Shown here piece after piece: positions 33,731-45,837 of a stretch of 64,000 nucleotides of DNA (position 1 is the first letter of the stretch; each line of letters begins with the position of its first letter). The stretch is from Owenia fusiformis. Taxonomy: Eukaryota > Annelida > Polychaeta > Sabellida > Oweniidae. The notes beneath the pieces were generated by a model, which saw only the letters and a program-made list of their open reading frames with translations, was not told the DNA's origin and did not search any database. The stretch is from assembly GCA_903813345.2 (NCBI GenBank), contig CAIIXF020000002.1:13784150-13848149 (forward strand), written 5' to 3'. The position numbers and the translations under genes are program-made.

Positions 33731-34264
33731 GTAATCAAGTTTGAACATGAGTATATGAATTAACCACATCATGTGATCTACCTAGCACTACATCCACTTG
33801 AGACTTTTGAAATAGATTTGCAATTACTTTAAAGTCAATTTGCATTATTCAACTCAGAAGCTTGATATGTGTAATTGCTTTAGCATTGTATTATATAATA
33901 TTTTACATTTGATTAAGTTTGTTTTATGTATATTATAGTCTACATTAAATATTCCTTTGCCTTTCTGTTAAAGAGTTGGAAAATATTGATGATATGGTGT
34001 CACCATTTTTTAAGAATACTCTAAGCTGATTGGCTGAGACACACTTGGTACAACACTCTTACCTTTCCAATGGTGTTTAGGACAATTATGTCATTTATTT
34101 CTCACTTTGAGGAGCGCACTTTGAGGCTCTGTTTTGCACGCCGCTTTAGAAAAACTATGATGGACAGTATATTTGTAACATAGCCAACTCTTTTCAACCA
34201 GTTTCACTCCTAGTACACATGTTACAGATTATCAATTTTTACACCTGATGAAGATTTTGGCCAG
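33731..34264. other. Intron, nothing recognised
   Basis: AT-rich sequence without assigned repeats. Confidence 0.4.
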
Positions 34265-34388
34265 GTGTATTTTGGTGTTTTATTTACAATATTTGTAGAT
34301 TGGTACAGTGTATTTTGATGTCTTATTTACAATATTTGTAGATTGATACAGTGCATTTTAATGTTTTACTTCCAATATTTGTTTCTAG
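34265..34388 (+). repeat. Tandem copies of the 3' splice-site region of the next exon
   Basis: The block 'TTTACAATATTTGTAG | ATTGGTACAGTGTATTTTGA' occurs before the true exon, with exon-like starts at 34299 and 34342 and the real exon at 34389 (spacings 43 and 47 bp). A partial older copy starts at 34265. Each copy contains an AG acceptor and the first ~20 bp of the exon. Confidence 0.85.
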
Positions 34389-34470
34389 ATTGGTACGGTG
34401 TATTTTGATGTTCAGGGCAGGTGCCGTGTAGGAGATACCTGTTATGCTGGTCAACCCACATCCACTCAAA
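34389..34470 (+). CDS. TMEM131: TMEM131 exon (IGTVYFDxxxRC..GDxCY region)
   Basis: The exon is 82 bp between TTTCTAG and GTAAGA, entering in phase 0 and leaving in phase 1. It reads IGTVYFDVQGRCRVGDTCYA, then GQPTSTQ, matching IANIYFDPGLQCGDHCYVGL with both cysteines conserved. Those cysteines could form a disulfide in the lumen. Confidence 0.9.
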
Positions 34471-36434
34471 GTAAGATATATACAAATAGTATAATATATT
34501 AATGTTACCAGCAGTATACAAGATTGCATTTTATATTTTTAGGGAAGTTCGAAATATCCCTTTTTTTAAGATTGCTTATATTAGCGAATGTAACGAACAG
34601 CTTCAGGCTACCTGATTAACCTATCAATTTTCATAAATTAACCCGTTATTTTAAAGCTGATTTAACGAACAACCTGTGACAGAACAACAGTGATCAGGGA
34701 TCACATGATTTTTCATGATATTGTAACAATCAATTATTTGCCGATCGATTAGATTAGATTACTATTTATAATACATGTACATGTTATGATACAAGATGTC
34801 AATAAAAGTTATATATAAAAGTTATATATACACTGCTACTAAATAAAAAGCTTACATATAAATATCTGAAACAATTCTCATGACTATTTACCCCTAAAGG
34901 AACACTGTTTCAGCTAGGGCCACATGAGGCTAATTTACACTACATGCAGCATTCCAAGACGTTTTGACTAAAATGTTCTAGAAAAATTAAGTTGAGTTTA
35001 CATTACCATTTTCGAGACATCTTAGGAAATAAGATCGAGTTTACACCTGTTTTCCTAAAGCGTCTTAGTAGGTAGTAAGCTAGCACCCAAAAATGTATTA
35101 GTTCGTGAACAAATTGAAATTACTTGTTTCTTATGTATTTTTATGTGATACTTCAGAAAATGTTTGTCTGACGCGCCCTTTCCGGGGCGAAAGTTGTCAA
35201 ATTGGCGTTTTCGACCCTAAAATGGAAAATTACAGGGGGTACTTTATCATCATTGAATAAATCCTTCAGTTGGTCTTCAATCATCATAATAATTTTATGG
35301 GGAGTTGATTGGATCATGCTGAGATAGTATGTTAAGGTTCAATCACCTGTCACTCATGGTTGCCACGGAAACCACAATTTTCATTGAAAAATCCTTAATT
35401 TTGGCCAAACCTGTACAGGTATATAATATAGAATGAGGATTATTTTTCAAATCAACAGATATAAGAATATTTTAGCACACCCAAAATGGCCAGGGAAGTT
35501 CAAGCATTTGTTTAAGCATAAAGGATATTGCAATTTATATAATTGGTAAGTGTCAAAGACCATACTACTACATAAGTGATCAAAAGTGGTCGTCGCCCCC
35601 ATAATAGTAAATGATTACCATTCTCTGAAAAGACAGAGTTTAACTTGACTTTTGAGATACATTTATATTGAAGTTCTTTGAATATACTTAATATCTTGCA
35701 TTTCTGGTAAATAATGTACTTATAAGTGTAAAAGTTGTTGCATGGGGAGCGGAGGGGGGGGTGGTAGTAACAGAATTTGGAGGGGGCAGAGCTAATCAGC
35801 CTTAGTATAATTCTCATTTATATAGTTCTGGATATTCAAAGGTTACATCTTCTGGGTCTTCTTCATTTTCATTACAATATATAGGTACTACAATCGCTCG
35901 ATACTGACCAGTGACATCTGAGTTTTATAGTTATTGCATGAGAGGCAGGTTGAGAGAGAGGGGGGGGGGTAGTAATAGAAACTGGAAGAGGGCTCATAAT
36001 ACTTCGTTCTGGATTTACTTAGGAACTCGTACATATTCTAGGTCTTCTTCATATTCATCTCAATATATAGGATATTACAATAAACATGATTAGATAGGTA
36101 AGTATCCAAAACCAAACAATTACATAAGTGATCAAAAGTGGGAATCTCCCCAACAGCAGTATATGGTTCATTCTCTACAAACAGAGGTCAACTTGTGTTT
36201 TAAGATCACCCAGTGATCTCCCCAGGATTTCTTCTTAGGTGGGTACAAAATTTTCTTTTTCACAATTTAGACCAAAATTGGTCAAAATATGCCAATTTTT
36301 CATGATATTTCTAACTTTCAAGTGGGTGCATATGGATTTTCAGGTGGGTGCAAACCTATTTTCAAAATCTCAGGTGGGTACTGCGCCCACTTGCTTTAAT
36401 GCTTGGAAGATCACTGTCATCTATACTTCTATTA

Positions 36435-36590
36435 TTTAAGAAATATAGACTGAAGAGCAGGTGTTATATTGACAAATACACTCCACATGGCTATGTAAGA
36501 GAGTGAGGGGTGTGAAAGCTTTTGTACCTAGCCCTAAGGGGTCATTGTCAATATCACACCTGCTCTGAGGTATATATTACAATTCAAACA
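36435..36590. repeat. Long degenerate hairpin in the centre of the foldback region
   Basis: AAATATAGACTGAAGAGCAG and GTGTTATATTGACAA pair imperfectly with TTGTCAATATCACAC and CTGCTCTGAGGTATATATT around a TAGCCCTAAGGGG-like tip, resembling the K-type hairpins. Confidence 0.5.
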
Positions 36591-38926
36591 TGAAAACTCC
36601 CCAAAATTTTTCGAATATTCAACTTATGGTCTGCCATTACTACAGCCCTCTTGATGTCACACATTACTCGTATTACCAAGGGTAGTGTTGACATATATAC
36701 CCCGGGTAAAATGTTGACTTTGTTCACAGTTTATAGAAGGCGTGAATACAGTCATGTTCAAATATAATTTATATAAACCATTTCTCATAAATATGTTTAG
36801 TAGTATAGTTTTTACATGAGGTGAGGGTGGGGAAGTGGTTTCAGACCTAGGAGGGAGCTCTACTCCCTCCCAATTTCTCTGTTACTACTCCCATCTAGGG
36901 CCTGGCATAATATATGCAGCCTTCATACCTTCGCTAGATGAAGTAAGTGCCAGGCTTTGAAGGGGCAGGATAGCACATTTTAAAAAGATGGAGCACCATA
37001 TTGTGTCCCAGCTGAATGACTCTCAAATCTGCAAGTGTTTAGTGGTATTTTCTCTTGAGAGATTGTTGATATATCAATAGTATGCGATAAATCACAAGAA
37101 TGAAAATGATCAGACTATGAGAAGGCTCATCAATAGTTGTTATTGTATTGCCATGACTAGACATTATGATACTCATAGCATCTTTCTGTCTCACCTGAAG
37201 GGCTGGGAAGAAATAAAATTTCATGGTTTATCATGATGATCACTAGAAAGGATATGGCATTTCCCACCTGCTACACAGTAGATTTTTTCTTGGCATATCC
37301 TGGTCTTATTCAATTAAGTGTAACTGGTATAGTTGCTTCTTGTTTGCATCCTTATTCATGAACTCATTCCAATCTTAAGGGACTCATGTATTTCTACATT
37401 TGATAAGGTGAGGTGCCACCACCCTCTTCTCCTATCAGGTTCGTTTATAGAATTTTGGATTTAATTATCACATAATCACTCTGCTGTTAGAAGTATCTTG
37501 AAAAACGTGTATTTCATAATCACTCTGCTGTTAGAAGTATCTTGAAAAACGTGTATTTTCTGCCAGCTCCAGACACATAACAACCCATCAGAGAATCCAT
37601 GAAATTTAGTATGATATTTCCTTAGGGCCCATATGGGCCCAGAGAGTCATATATACTATGAAGGAACCAACATCAGTCTTCTTCCACCTTGTCAAGAGCT
37701 TACTACAAAGCACTTATTGTGCATATGGCCCATATTGTAAACCCTGACATTCCAGCAGACGATGGACATGGATGGAAACTGAATGACTGAACTGCATTGG
37801 GTATTGACTGGTATTCTCAGACAAATGATTGTTGATATAGCACCAGGAGATGAATCAGAAAGACTCTAGAAGATGTATCTTGTGAAATCCAGAACTATAT
37901 ATTAGTACTTAATACTGACTTGTTCCCCCCACCCCTCCGAATTCTGTTACTACCCCCCTCCCATACAGTAACTATATACAGTATATTGAGATAACTAAGA
38001 AGACCCAGAAAATACTCTATGAAGAAGTCCAAAAGAAAGAATTTATTCCTAAGGCTGATTAACTCTGCCCCCTCCCAATTCTGTTACTAACCTCACCCCT
38101 CCTCATGCAATAACCATTGCACTGAGTTGTACATTATTTACCAGAAAATATAAAGTATAATCAAAGAAGTCCAATGTAAATGTATCTCACGTCAAGTTTA
38201 ACTCTGTTTTTATAGAGAATAGCAATCATCTACTCTAGTATGGGGGCGACGCCCACTTTTGATTACTTGTGTAAATTTGTATGTTCTTTGACACTGACCA
38301 ATTATGTAAGTTGTAATATCCCATATACTGAGATGAATATGAAGAAGACCCATGCAGAAGATGTACCCCATGAAATCCAGATATATGTAGATGAGATTTA
38401 TACTTAAGACTGATTAGCTCTGCCTCCTCACAATTCTTTTACTAGCCCCCCTCTGTACCCCCCCCCCTCATGCAATAACTATGACACTAAGATGTACATT
38501 ATTTACCAGAAATGCTTGATATAAAATATAATCAAATAAGTCTAGTGTAAATGTATCTCAAAAGTCAAGTTAAACTCTGTTTTTATAGAGTATAGCAATC
38601 ATCTACTATTATGGGGGCGACGCCCACTTTTCGATCACTCATGTAATTGTATGTTCTTTGACACTGACCAATCATGTAAATTGCAATATCCTTTATATTT
38701 AAACAAATGTTTGAACTGTACTGGTTATTTTGAGTGTGCTAAAATGTGCTGATATGTATTGATTCGAAAAATAATCCATATTCTACATGATGTACATGTT
38801 CAGGTTTTGCAAAATTAAGGATATTTTGAACGAAAATTGTGGTGTCCATGACAACCATGAGTGACAGAGCATTGGAATTTTACATACTACCTCAGCATGA
38901 TCCAATCAACTCCCCACTTAATTATT

Positions 38927-40895
38927 AGACTCCAGATTGAAAATCTGGAGTCTATTGTTTTTGCCAGTATTCTTATTATTATTAGACTCCAGATTGAAAA
39001 TCTGGAGTCTATTGCTTTTGCCAGTTTTCTTATTATTCTTTCTTTCCGCGTTTTCTCAGCAACTAGAGGGACTTTCTGAAATCTGCTTACATGGTTAAAT
39101 AGGTAATGAGACCTAGTTTCTGGGAAATTAGGTCAAATTTTTATCTAGGTCAAAGGTCAAAATCTAGGTCAAATTATTATTTTGTCAATTATCTCTGTCA
39201 TTTTTCAATATTTTTTCAAATTTTTTTTTTTCAACGTGTAGCCAAGAAAAAGACGATTCGACAGTGAGTAATCAGTTTTTTGATTTCTTTTACCGATTTT
39301 GAGATATTGCGTCCGGAAAGTAGGTCAAACAAAAAAGTTCTCCAAATTCAACGTATGAGTTATGAAATAAGTGTAAAATTTCCTCAGGAATCCAAATCTG
39401 CAAACCAAATTTTGATCTGACTTCCGGTTTGGAAGCTATAGCGTTTTGAAATTGCTAAATTTGGTGCCCATGTTAAGCCAATGGGAAAAAAAGACTTTTT
39501 CGAAGTGTAAAATACAAGATATAAACTGAGCACAGCTTAACATAATGAATGCCCATATAAGAAAGGGACCTCAAAAGCTACCTAGCTTCAAAATTTGGAC
39601 AACAAAATGCCTAGGTCAAAATCTAGGTCAAATTCATAGTTTTTCCTTATTTTTACGATTCCGACACTACACTTTAATAATTTTCTTCGAAATTTTGTAT
39701 ACAGGTAGCCAAAAGTGTGCTTATAGTGTTAGCTTTTTGCCGTCAAAAGTATTTTGACCCACTTTTGAGATATGGTGTCCGAAAGGTAGGTCAAAATAAA
39801 AATTTCTCATAATTTAACTTATGAGTTATGAATAAAGGGTAGAATTTTCTCAGGAATCCGAATCTGCAAACCAAATTTCAATCCGACTTTTCGTTGGGAA
39901 GTTATGGCGTTTTGAAAGCTCAAAAATCGCTAATTTTGGTGCCCCATGTTATGGCAATGGGAAAAATATTTTTTTGAAGTGTAAAATACGAGATATAGAC
40001 TAAGTACAGCTTTACATAATGAAAGCCTATAAAAGAAAGCGACCTCAAAAGCTAGCTAGCTTCACAATTTGGACACCAAAATGCCTAGGTCAAAATCTAG
40101 GTCAAATTTATAGTTTTAACTTATTTTTGCGATTCTGACACTACACTTTAATTATTTGCTTCAAAATTTTGGACACAGGTAGCAAAGAGTGTGCTAATAG
40201 TGTTAGCCTTTTGCCGTCAGAAAGTATTTTGACCCACTTTTGAGATATAGTGTCCGAAAAGTAGGTCAACATGAAAGTTTCTCCAAATTTAACGTATGAG
40301 TTATGAATTAAGGGTAGAATTTTCTCAGGAATCCGAATCTGCAAATCAAATTTCAATCCGACACTCGGTATGGAAGTAATGGCGTTTTGAAAAATTAAAA
40401 AATTGGTATTTTGATATCCCATGTTATGTCAATTATCTTTGTCACTATTCATCGTTATTCCTTTATCTTTCTTTCATCATGTAGCTAAAATACAGTCCTT
40501 TCATTATTGTAACTGTCTTTTTTGATTACTCTTACCGATTTTGAGGAATGGCGTCCGGAAAGTAGGTCAACACAAAAAGTTCTCAAAATTTAATGTATGA
40601 GTTATGACACAAACGTAGAATTTTCTCAGAAATTCGAATCTGCAAACCAAATTTCGACCCAAATTCTGGTTAGATAGTTATAGTTGTTTGAAGTCTCGAA
40701 AAGTCGATATTATGATATCCCCATGTTAAGCCAATGGAGACGAAGATAACTTACTTAAGAGTTGTCTAAATGTCTGTATTCTAGATGACTCAGCTTATTC
40801 TGAATGGCTCAGCTTACAGTATTTTGGATGACTCAGCTTAAAAAAAATTTTAAATCTGGAGTCTTAAATTGAACTTGTTCAATTTACATGTCTAG
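38927..40895 (+). mobile_element. Family J Helentron-like element J1
   Basis: The 5' hairpin has a perfect 12-bp stem AGACTCCAGATT / AATCTGGAGTCT with loop GAA (38927-38953). A second copy of the hairpin follows at 38984-39010. The body has three units with TAGGTCAAAATCTAGGTCAA and AGTGTTAGCCTTTTGCC. The 3' arm copy is AATCTGGAGTCT (40853-40864), then hairpin AAATTGAAC-TT-GTTCAATTT (40866-40885) and CTAG (40892-40895). Confidence 0.8.
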
Positions 40896-42501
40896 TTATT
40901 ATTATTCTTCTTCTAAACACGTTTTCTCCTTAACCATAAGGTATCCAATAAAGACCATTATACAGTTCATTTGGGTTCAGTATCTAGTTGTTTGGAAATT
41001 GGGTCAAATTTTTATCTAGGTCAAAGGTCAGGAACTGGGTCAAATCCAGTACTTTGTCACTTTTTTCGATTTTCTCAGTCGTCCTTCAGTATTTTCGATC
41101 CTGGTTTTTTTCATTGTGTTCCTCATAAAAAAGTAGGAAAGCTAGGGTCGATTTAGTTTTTTGATACCTCGGACCGATTTCGAGATATCAGTGTCCGAAA
41201 ACGAGGTCCGTAAAAAAGTTCTCCGAATCCAATGTCCAGGATATTAGTCTTATAGGAAATTTTCTCAGGATTCCGAATCTGAAAACCGAATTGAAATCCG
41301 ACTTCCGGTTCAGGAGTTATGACGTTTTGAAAGTTCGAGAAAAATCGATCTGATGGTACCCTCATAGAATGTCAAGAAAAGTGAAATAAAATTGAAAAAA
41401 TACCAGTCCATTTCCAGGTCCAAGTCAAGGTCAAGTCCAGGTCCAAGTCCAGTTTTGTCCAAGTCAAGTCTAGGTCTAAATCCAGTCCAGGACCTAGATC
41501 AAAATCTAGGTCTATCCTATCCTTTCTATCTAGATGATCTTATTCTGGATGATTCTCCCTTCCTATCTATCCTTCCTTCCTATCCTTCCTTCCTATTCTA
41601 TCCTATTCTTCCTTCTCATTCAATCCAAGTCCAGGTCCAAGTCAAGTCTAGGTCTAAATCAAGTCCAGGGCCTAGGTCAAAATCTAGGTCAAATTCAAAG
41701 TTTTTCCTTATTTTTGCGATTCTGACACTACACTTTAATTATATTGTTCGAAATTTTGTATACGTGTAGCCAAGAGTGTGCTTATAGTGTTAGCCCTTTG
41801 CGGTCAGAAAGTATTTTGACCCACTTTTGAGATATGGTGTCCGAAAAGTAGGTCAAAATAAAAATTTCTCCAAATTTAACGTTTGAGTTATGAATTAAGA
41901 ATAGAATTTTCTCAGAAATCCGAATCTGTAAACCAAATTTTGATCCGACTTCCGGTTCCGAAGTTATGGCGTGTCCAAAAAGTAGGTCAAAATAAAAATT
42001 CGCCAAATTTAACGTATGAGTTATGAATTAGGGGTAGAATTTTGTCAGGAATCCGAATCTTTAAATCAAATTTCAACCCGACTTCCGCTTCGGAAGTTAT
42101 GGCGTTTTGAAATTTTGGGAAATCGATCTGATGATATCCTGATAGAAAGTCAAGAGTAGAGAAGAAAATATTGAAAAATTCATCCATCCTTCCTATCTGA
42201 TCCTATCCTATCCTTCCTATCTGATCCTATCCTATCCTTCCTATCTATCCTTCCTTCCTATCCTTCCTATCCTCTCCTATCATATCCTTTCTTCCTATTC
42301 TGTTCTATCCTATCCTTCTTTCTTATTCTATCCCATCGTTCCTTCCCATTCTATCCTATCCTACCTTCCTATTTTATCCATCCATCTTATTCTGCATGAC
42401 TCAGCTTATTCTGGATGACTCGGCTTATTTTAGATGACTGGGCTTAAAAAAGTCTAGATCTGGAGTCTGAAATTGAACTACGTTCAATTTCCAAAGTCTA
42501 G
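40896..42501 (+). mobile_element. Family J element J2, directly head-to-tail with J1, 5' hairpin missing
   Basis: The body is homologous to J1. The arm copy ATCTGGAGTCT (42458-42468) is followed by hairpin GAAATTGAAC-TAC-GTTCAATTTC (42469-42491) and CTAG (42498-42501). It starts right at the J1 CTAG end. It includes TCC(A)AGTC-rich repeats (41400-41510, 41620-41690) and a CTATCCTTCC pyrimidine tract (42180-42380). Confidence 0.72.
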
Positions 42502-43039
42502 TTATGATTGAAGACTAACAGAATGATTTATCGAGTGATGATAAAGTACCCCCTGTAATTTTCCATTTTAGGGTCGAAAACCCCATTTTGACAATTTTCG
42601 CCCCGGATATGGCACGTCAGACAAAAAATTTCTGAAGCATCACATAAAAATACATAAGAAACAAGTAATTTCAATTTGTTCACGAACTAATACATTTTTG
42701 GGTGCTAGCTTACTACCTATAGAGATATGTAGGTAATACATGTAAAATGAAAAAAGCAGTTCAGTACTGGTTGAAGGATAGTTCAGTCAATATAGCTATT
42801 CCTTTCCCGCTTCTATACTTTGTACCCAACTTTACACTCGCATTTACACTAGGCTATGACTAGGGTCCTAAAAGGTTTTAGCTAAGCGCTCTTAGCCGAG
42901 AGCTCTTGAGTAAATCTGGATTTATATTACATTTGTAAAATGTTTTAACGCTAAAACGTTTAGCTTTTGATGTCTTAGCGCGCTAGTGTAAATCCAACAA
43001 TAGATTCTCCCGAAAATGTTGTTTTGAATGGCTCTAATT

Positions 43040-43260
43040 TATTTAGAATCTGGAAAGGAGGGGGAGTTGTTTGTCGAGTGAATTTGGGGAGTTTTTTCAT
43101 GCATTTCGCTTATGTTTTTCCTCCAAAAAACATCAATACACTTTAAAACAATTTATTGACTATAGGATTGCACCATATAATCCCAAAAAATATTTCTCAT
43201 TTTCAAGGATTATCTATTTTAATTTTTGAATAATATAAATGCTGTTTTCAATAGGTTTCA
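43040..43260 (+). repeat. Repeat shared with 55500-55720
   Basis: GGGGAGTTGTTTGTCGAGTG, TTTCGCTTATGTTTTTC and CCAAAAAACATCAATACA recur in the same order at 55503-55720, so this is an interspersed repeat of unknown type. Confidence 0.65.
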
Positions 43261-43556
43261 TGTATGCCAATAATTTCTCAAATTGTGTAAACTGTACACA
43301 TTCTTTAATCTCTAGAATTTTCTATTTGAGGAATTCCCATGGAAATCCAATAGTTGAGTTCCAAGCAGATTTTGAGATAACAGGAAACTAAATATTTAAT
43401 ACACACCTTATTGGGTTGTTTTGGTTTATATCGCAGGAAAAAACAAGGATCAATTGTAGTAAGTATAAACCAGTATAAATGTATCTTAATCGGCATTTGA
43501 TCAGGAATTTCTTGCAGGAAAAGTGAACATCAAATTTTTTTCTGGGGAGATCACAG

Positions 43557-44066
43557 TGATGCCTAGAGACAAAGGAGCTCGACTCAAGAAGGCATTTTCA
43601 AGATGGCCACTGAAATACCAGTTTGAAAAACTTCTTTACTTGTTTGTGACTTGGTTCAAATTTTATAATTATACTGATGATGCCTTGAAGTAAAGAAGCT
43701 CTGCTCTTGGAGAAATTTTCAAACTGCTACTATTTATCAAAATGACCGCCATTTGTGATTAAAAATGAAATCTTTGATAACTCTAATATAAATGAATGAA
43801 TTTGGTTCAAATTTTATCTGCTGATGCTTAGGAAAAAAGGAGTTCAAGATGGCAGTTGAATTTCAAAATGTCTGCCATATTTTTGTAAAAAAAACATAAT
43901 TTGGAATTGGTTCAAATTTTATATTAGGATATATATATAACTTTTATTGACATCTGATACCTATCGACAAATGAGCTCTGCCTAATTAAATATCTTCAAG
44001 ATGACTGTTATTTATCAAAACATTTTTTGGTGGGATTTGCTACTCTCTGGAGTTGCTGTTTTCTAG
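43557..44066 (+). repeat. Family G copy ending 20 bp before an exon
   Basis: Family G body phrases (TTCAAGATGGCCACTGA, TTGGTTCAAATTTTAT) lead to GGTGGGATTTGCTACTCTC, TGGAGTTGCTG and CTAG at 44063-44066. The terminal hairpin is ACTC-TCTG-GAGT. The CTAG end is only 20 bp from the exon at 44087, so the pyrimidine tract TTTTTGTTTCAG begins in sequence adjoining the element. Confidence 0.65.
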
Positions 44067-44086
44067 TTTGCATATTTTTGTTTCAG

Positions 44087-44198
44087 CTGGGCATCGATGG
44101 TTGGTGGGAATGACCCTTGAAGAAGAAGTTGCAAATACAGACCAGTATTTATACACACGGTTCCAGCAGAAATGGGATGAAGTTAAACCTAACTCGGT
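44087..44198 (+). CDS. TMEM131: TMEM131 exon (TGHRWLVG region)
   Basis: The exon is 112 bp between GTTTCAG and GTAAGT, entering in phase 1 and leaving in phase 2. It reads (T)GHRWLVGMTLEEEVANTDQY, then LYTRFQQKWDEVKPNSV. The family has a variable W-rich stretch here, between the CGDHCY block and the LQKN...ELSWPS block. This is the least conserved of the exons and its assignment rests mainly on phase and order. Confidence 0.82.
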
Positions 44199-44390
44199 GT
44201 AAGTGAACTATTGGACCTTATGAAATAATAGATATTTTCCTTGTGAAGATACACATTTAGGGCAGAATTCAAAAGTATAAAACAATCTAGACTAGTGGTA
44301 GAATTTGACTGACTCATAAATAAGTAAATAAGACAGATTTTGATGTGACACATGGTTATATGATGAGTAAATAAGATGTAAGATGATTAA

Positions 44391-45300
44391 AGGATTGGTA
44401 TCAATATAGCAACTGAATTGAACACATGTGTCTCATAAACCAGTCATTTTGAAAATTTTACACGTCGTCAATCTAGTGATCATCTTCTGAATGGTAACAG
44501 TTTAATTTGAAAAAAATATATATATACCTTTCTCTATATTGTTTTAGAAAACACATCAGACACTTCTTTTGTTCTTGGTATCATATGTTTGGAATGAAGA
44601 GAAACATCTATCCGAACCTCATTGGAACAAAATTACATACACAACATGTTTAGGTCTCTCAATATTGTAATTGTACAAAGGAGAGTTTGGTTGATTTAAA
44701 AAAGTATCTTGTTAATGAAATAAAAGGTTTACTTTAATTTCTATATTTTTGGGGGGGTTTTGTTTTAATTTTTTTTGAATACTTTTCATTAAAGGGGCAA
44801 CAAGTACTGTAGAAAAATGTATGATTAACTATCAATTTCAGCATTAAGAAGTGACAATTCAAAGCTTCTATAAAGGGAGTCCCACTTATAGATTTTTAAG
44901 ATCCACGATGTTTCAAGCAGAATATCAGCTGAAATAATGTTCATCCTGTGTTTTTCTGTGTAGATCATAAAATTATATGTTAGTCTGGATGAAATATCCA
45001 AACTTAGATATATTTTGACACTGGTCCATCCTTGAATGGCACCTCTGCACTAATTGTTGCATTTTTAAACCAACCAAATTTTCCTTTGTATAACTATAAT
45101 ATTGAGAGGTCTAAGAAAATGTTGTAATTATGTTATTTTGTTCCAACAGGTTCGGAAAGATATTTCATGATGGCTTCTGAAGTGATTTGATATACATGTA
45201 TTATGTTTTGTTCATTGAAACTTGCTTTCTGGGGAGTTGCTGTTTCTCTTGTTTCTAGAATAAAAAGTGCCATTTTTAGAAATAATTGAAAACAACATGT
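44391..45300. repeat. Family F copy lacking the E1 insertion
   Basis: AAGGATTGGTATCAATATAG, ACACATCAGACACTTCTTTT, GTTCTTGGTATCATATG and the GAGAGGTCTAAGAAAATG stretch follow the order of the 31611-33471 copy, without the 1.15-kb insertion. It has its own ~270-bp additional segment at about 44790-45056. Confidence 0.65.
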
Positions 45301-45837
45301 GGATTTTTGACATTTTTTCATCCTAATCACTTTTTAGTATGAATATTTCTAACATTACAACTCTAATTATCAGATTACTCATCAGGCTTATTATCAGTTC
45401 TCATCAGTCAGACCTCTAGTCTCACATGGTGGTTCAAATTTCAGCTTTTCATGTCCTCAACTATATCCATAATATGGAATGGTTATGGATTTTATTTCTA
45501 CATAGTTGCACTGACTTTTTCACATCAGCCCTTTTGAAAGTATTTCATTTTGTGTTTCCGTCAACTACATTAAGTATAAAGACATATAAAGTTACATATG
45601 AGAAATGCTATAAACAAGCAAATAAATCGTAAAACCACAAAACAAGTAATAACTGTATCAATTTTATTTAATTAAGCCGCATTTCTCCTTTTTTAATGAT
45701 ATTTCATGTATTTTTTGTTAATTGAATTTACATGCATTCATGTTTGGGTTACTAATCATTCCTTTAGTACAATGGGCCAAAGTTAGATTTGAACCAAGTT
45801 TTAGATATTGTAAAACTTAATGCACAGGGTCAGGTGA

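Larger units (their letters stand above)
34930..42995. mobile_element. Large foldback element (arms >1 kb) interrupted by family J pair
   Basis: Sequence from 35068 (TAGGTAGTAAGCTAGC) to about 35820 is the imperfect reverse complement of 42719 down to about 38400, once 38927-42501 is removed. Arms continue with second, diverged units (left 35820-36170, right 38040-38400) carrying purine/pyrimidine-rich GGGGGG or CCCCCC tracts and GGGGGCGACGCCC. Outermost ATTTACACTA / TAGTGTAAAT lie near 34934 and 42985. No transposase was recognised in the ~1.9-kb centre. Confidence 0.6.

Noticed and set aside
34299-34388. Extending the TMEM131 exon upstream to 34299
   Set aside because: The in-phase extension contains a TGA; it is treated as a decoy splice site.
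35911-36093. 60-codon frame with RERGGGS
   Set aside because: Part of the foldback arm with a poly-G tract; no conserved domain.
41392-41769. Ser/Arg/Lys-rich frame (SRSKSRSSPGP) resembling an RS-domain protein
   Set aside because: It is a translation of the AAGTCCAGGTCC-type simple repeats inside J2.
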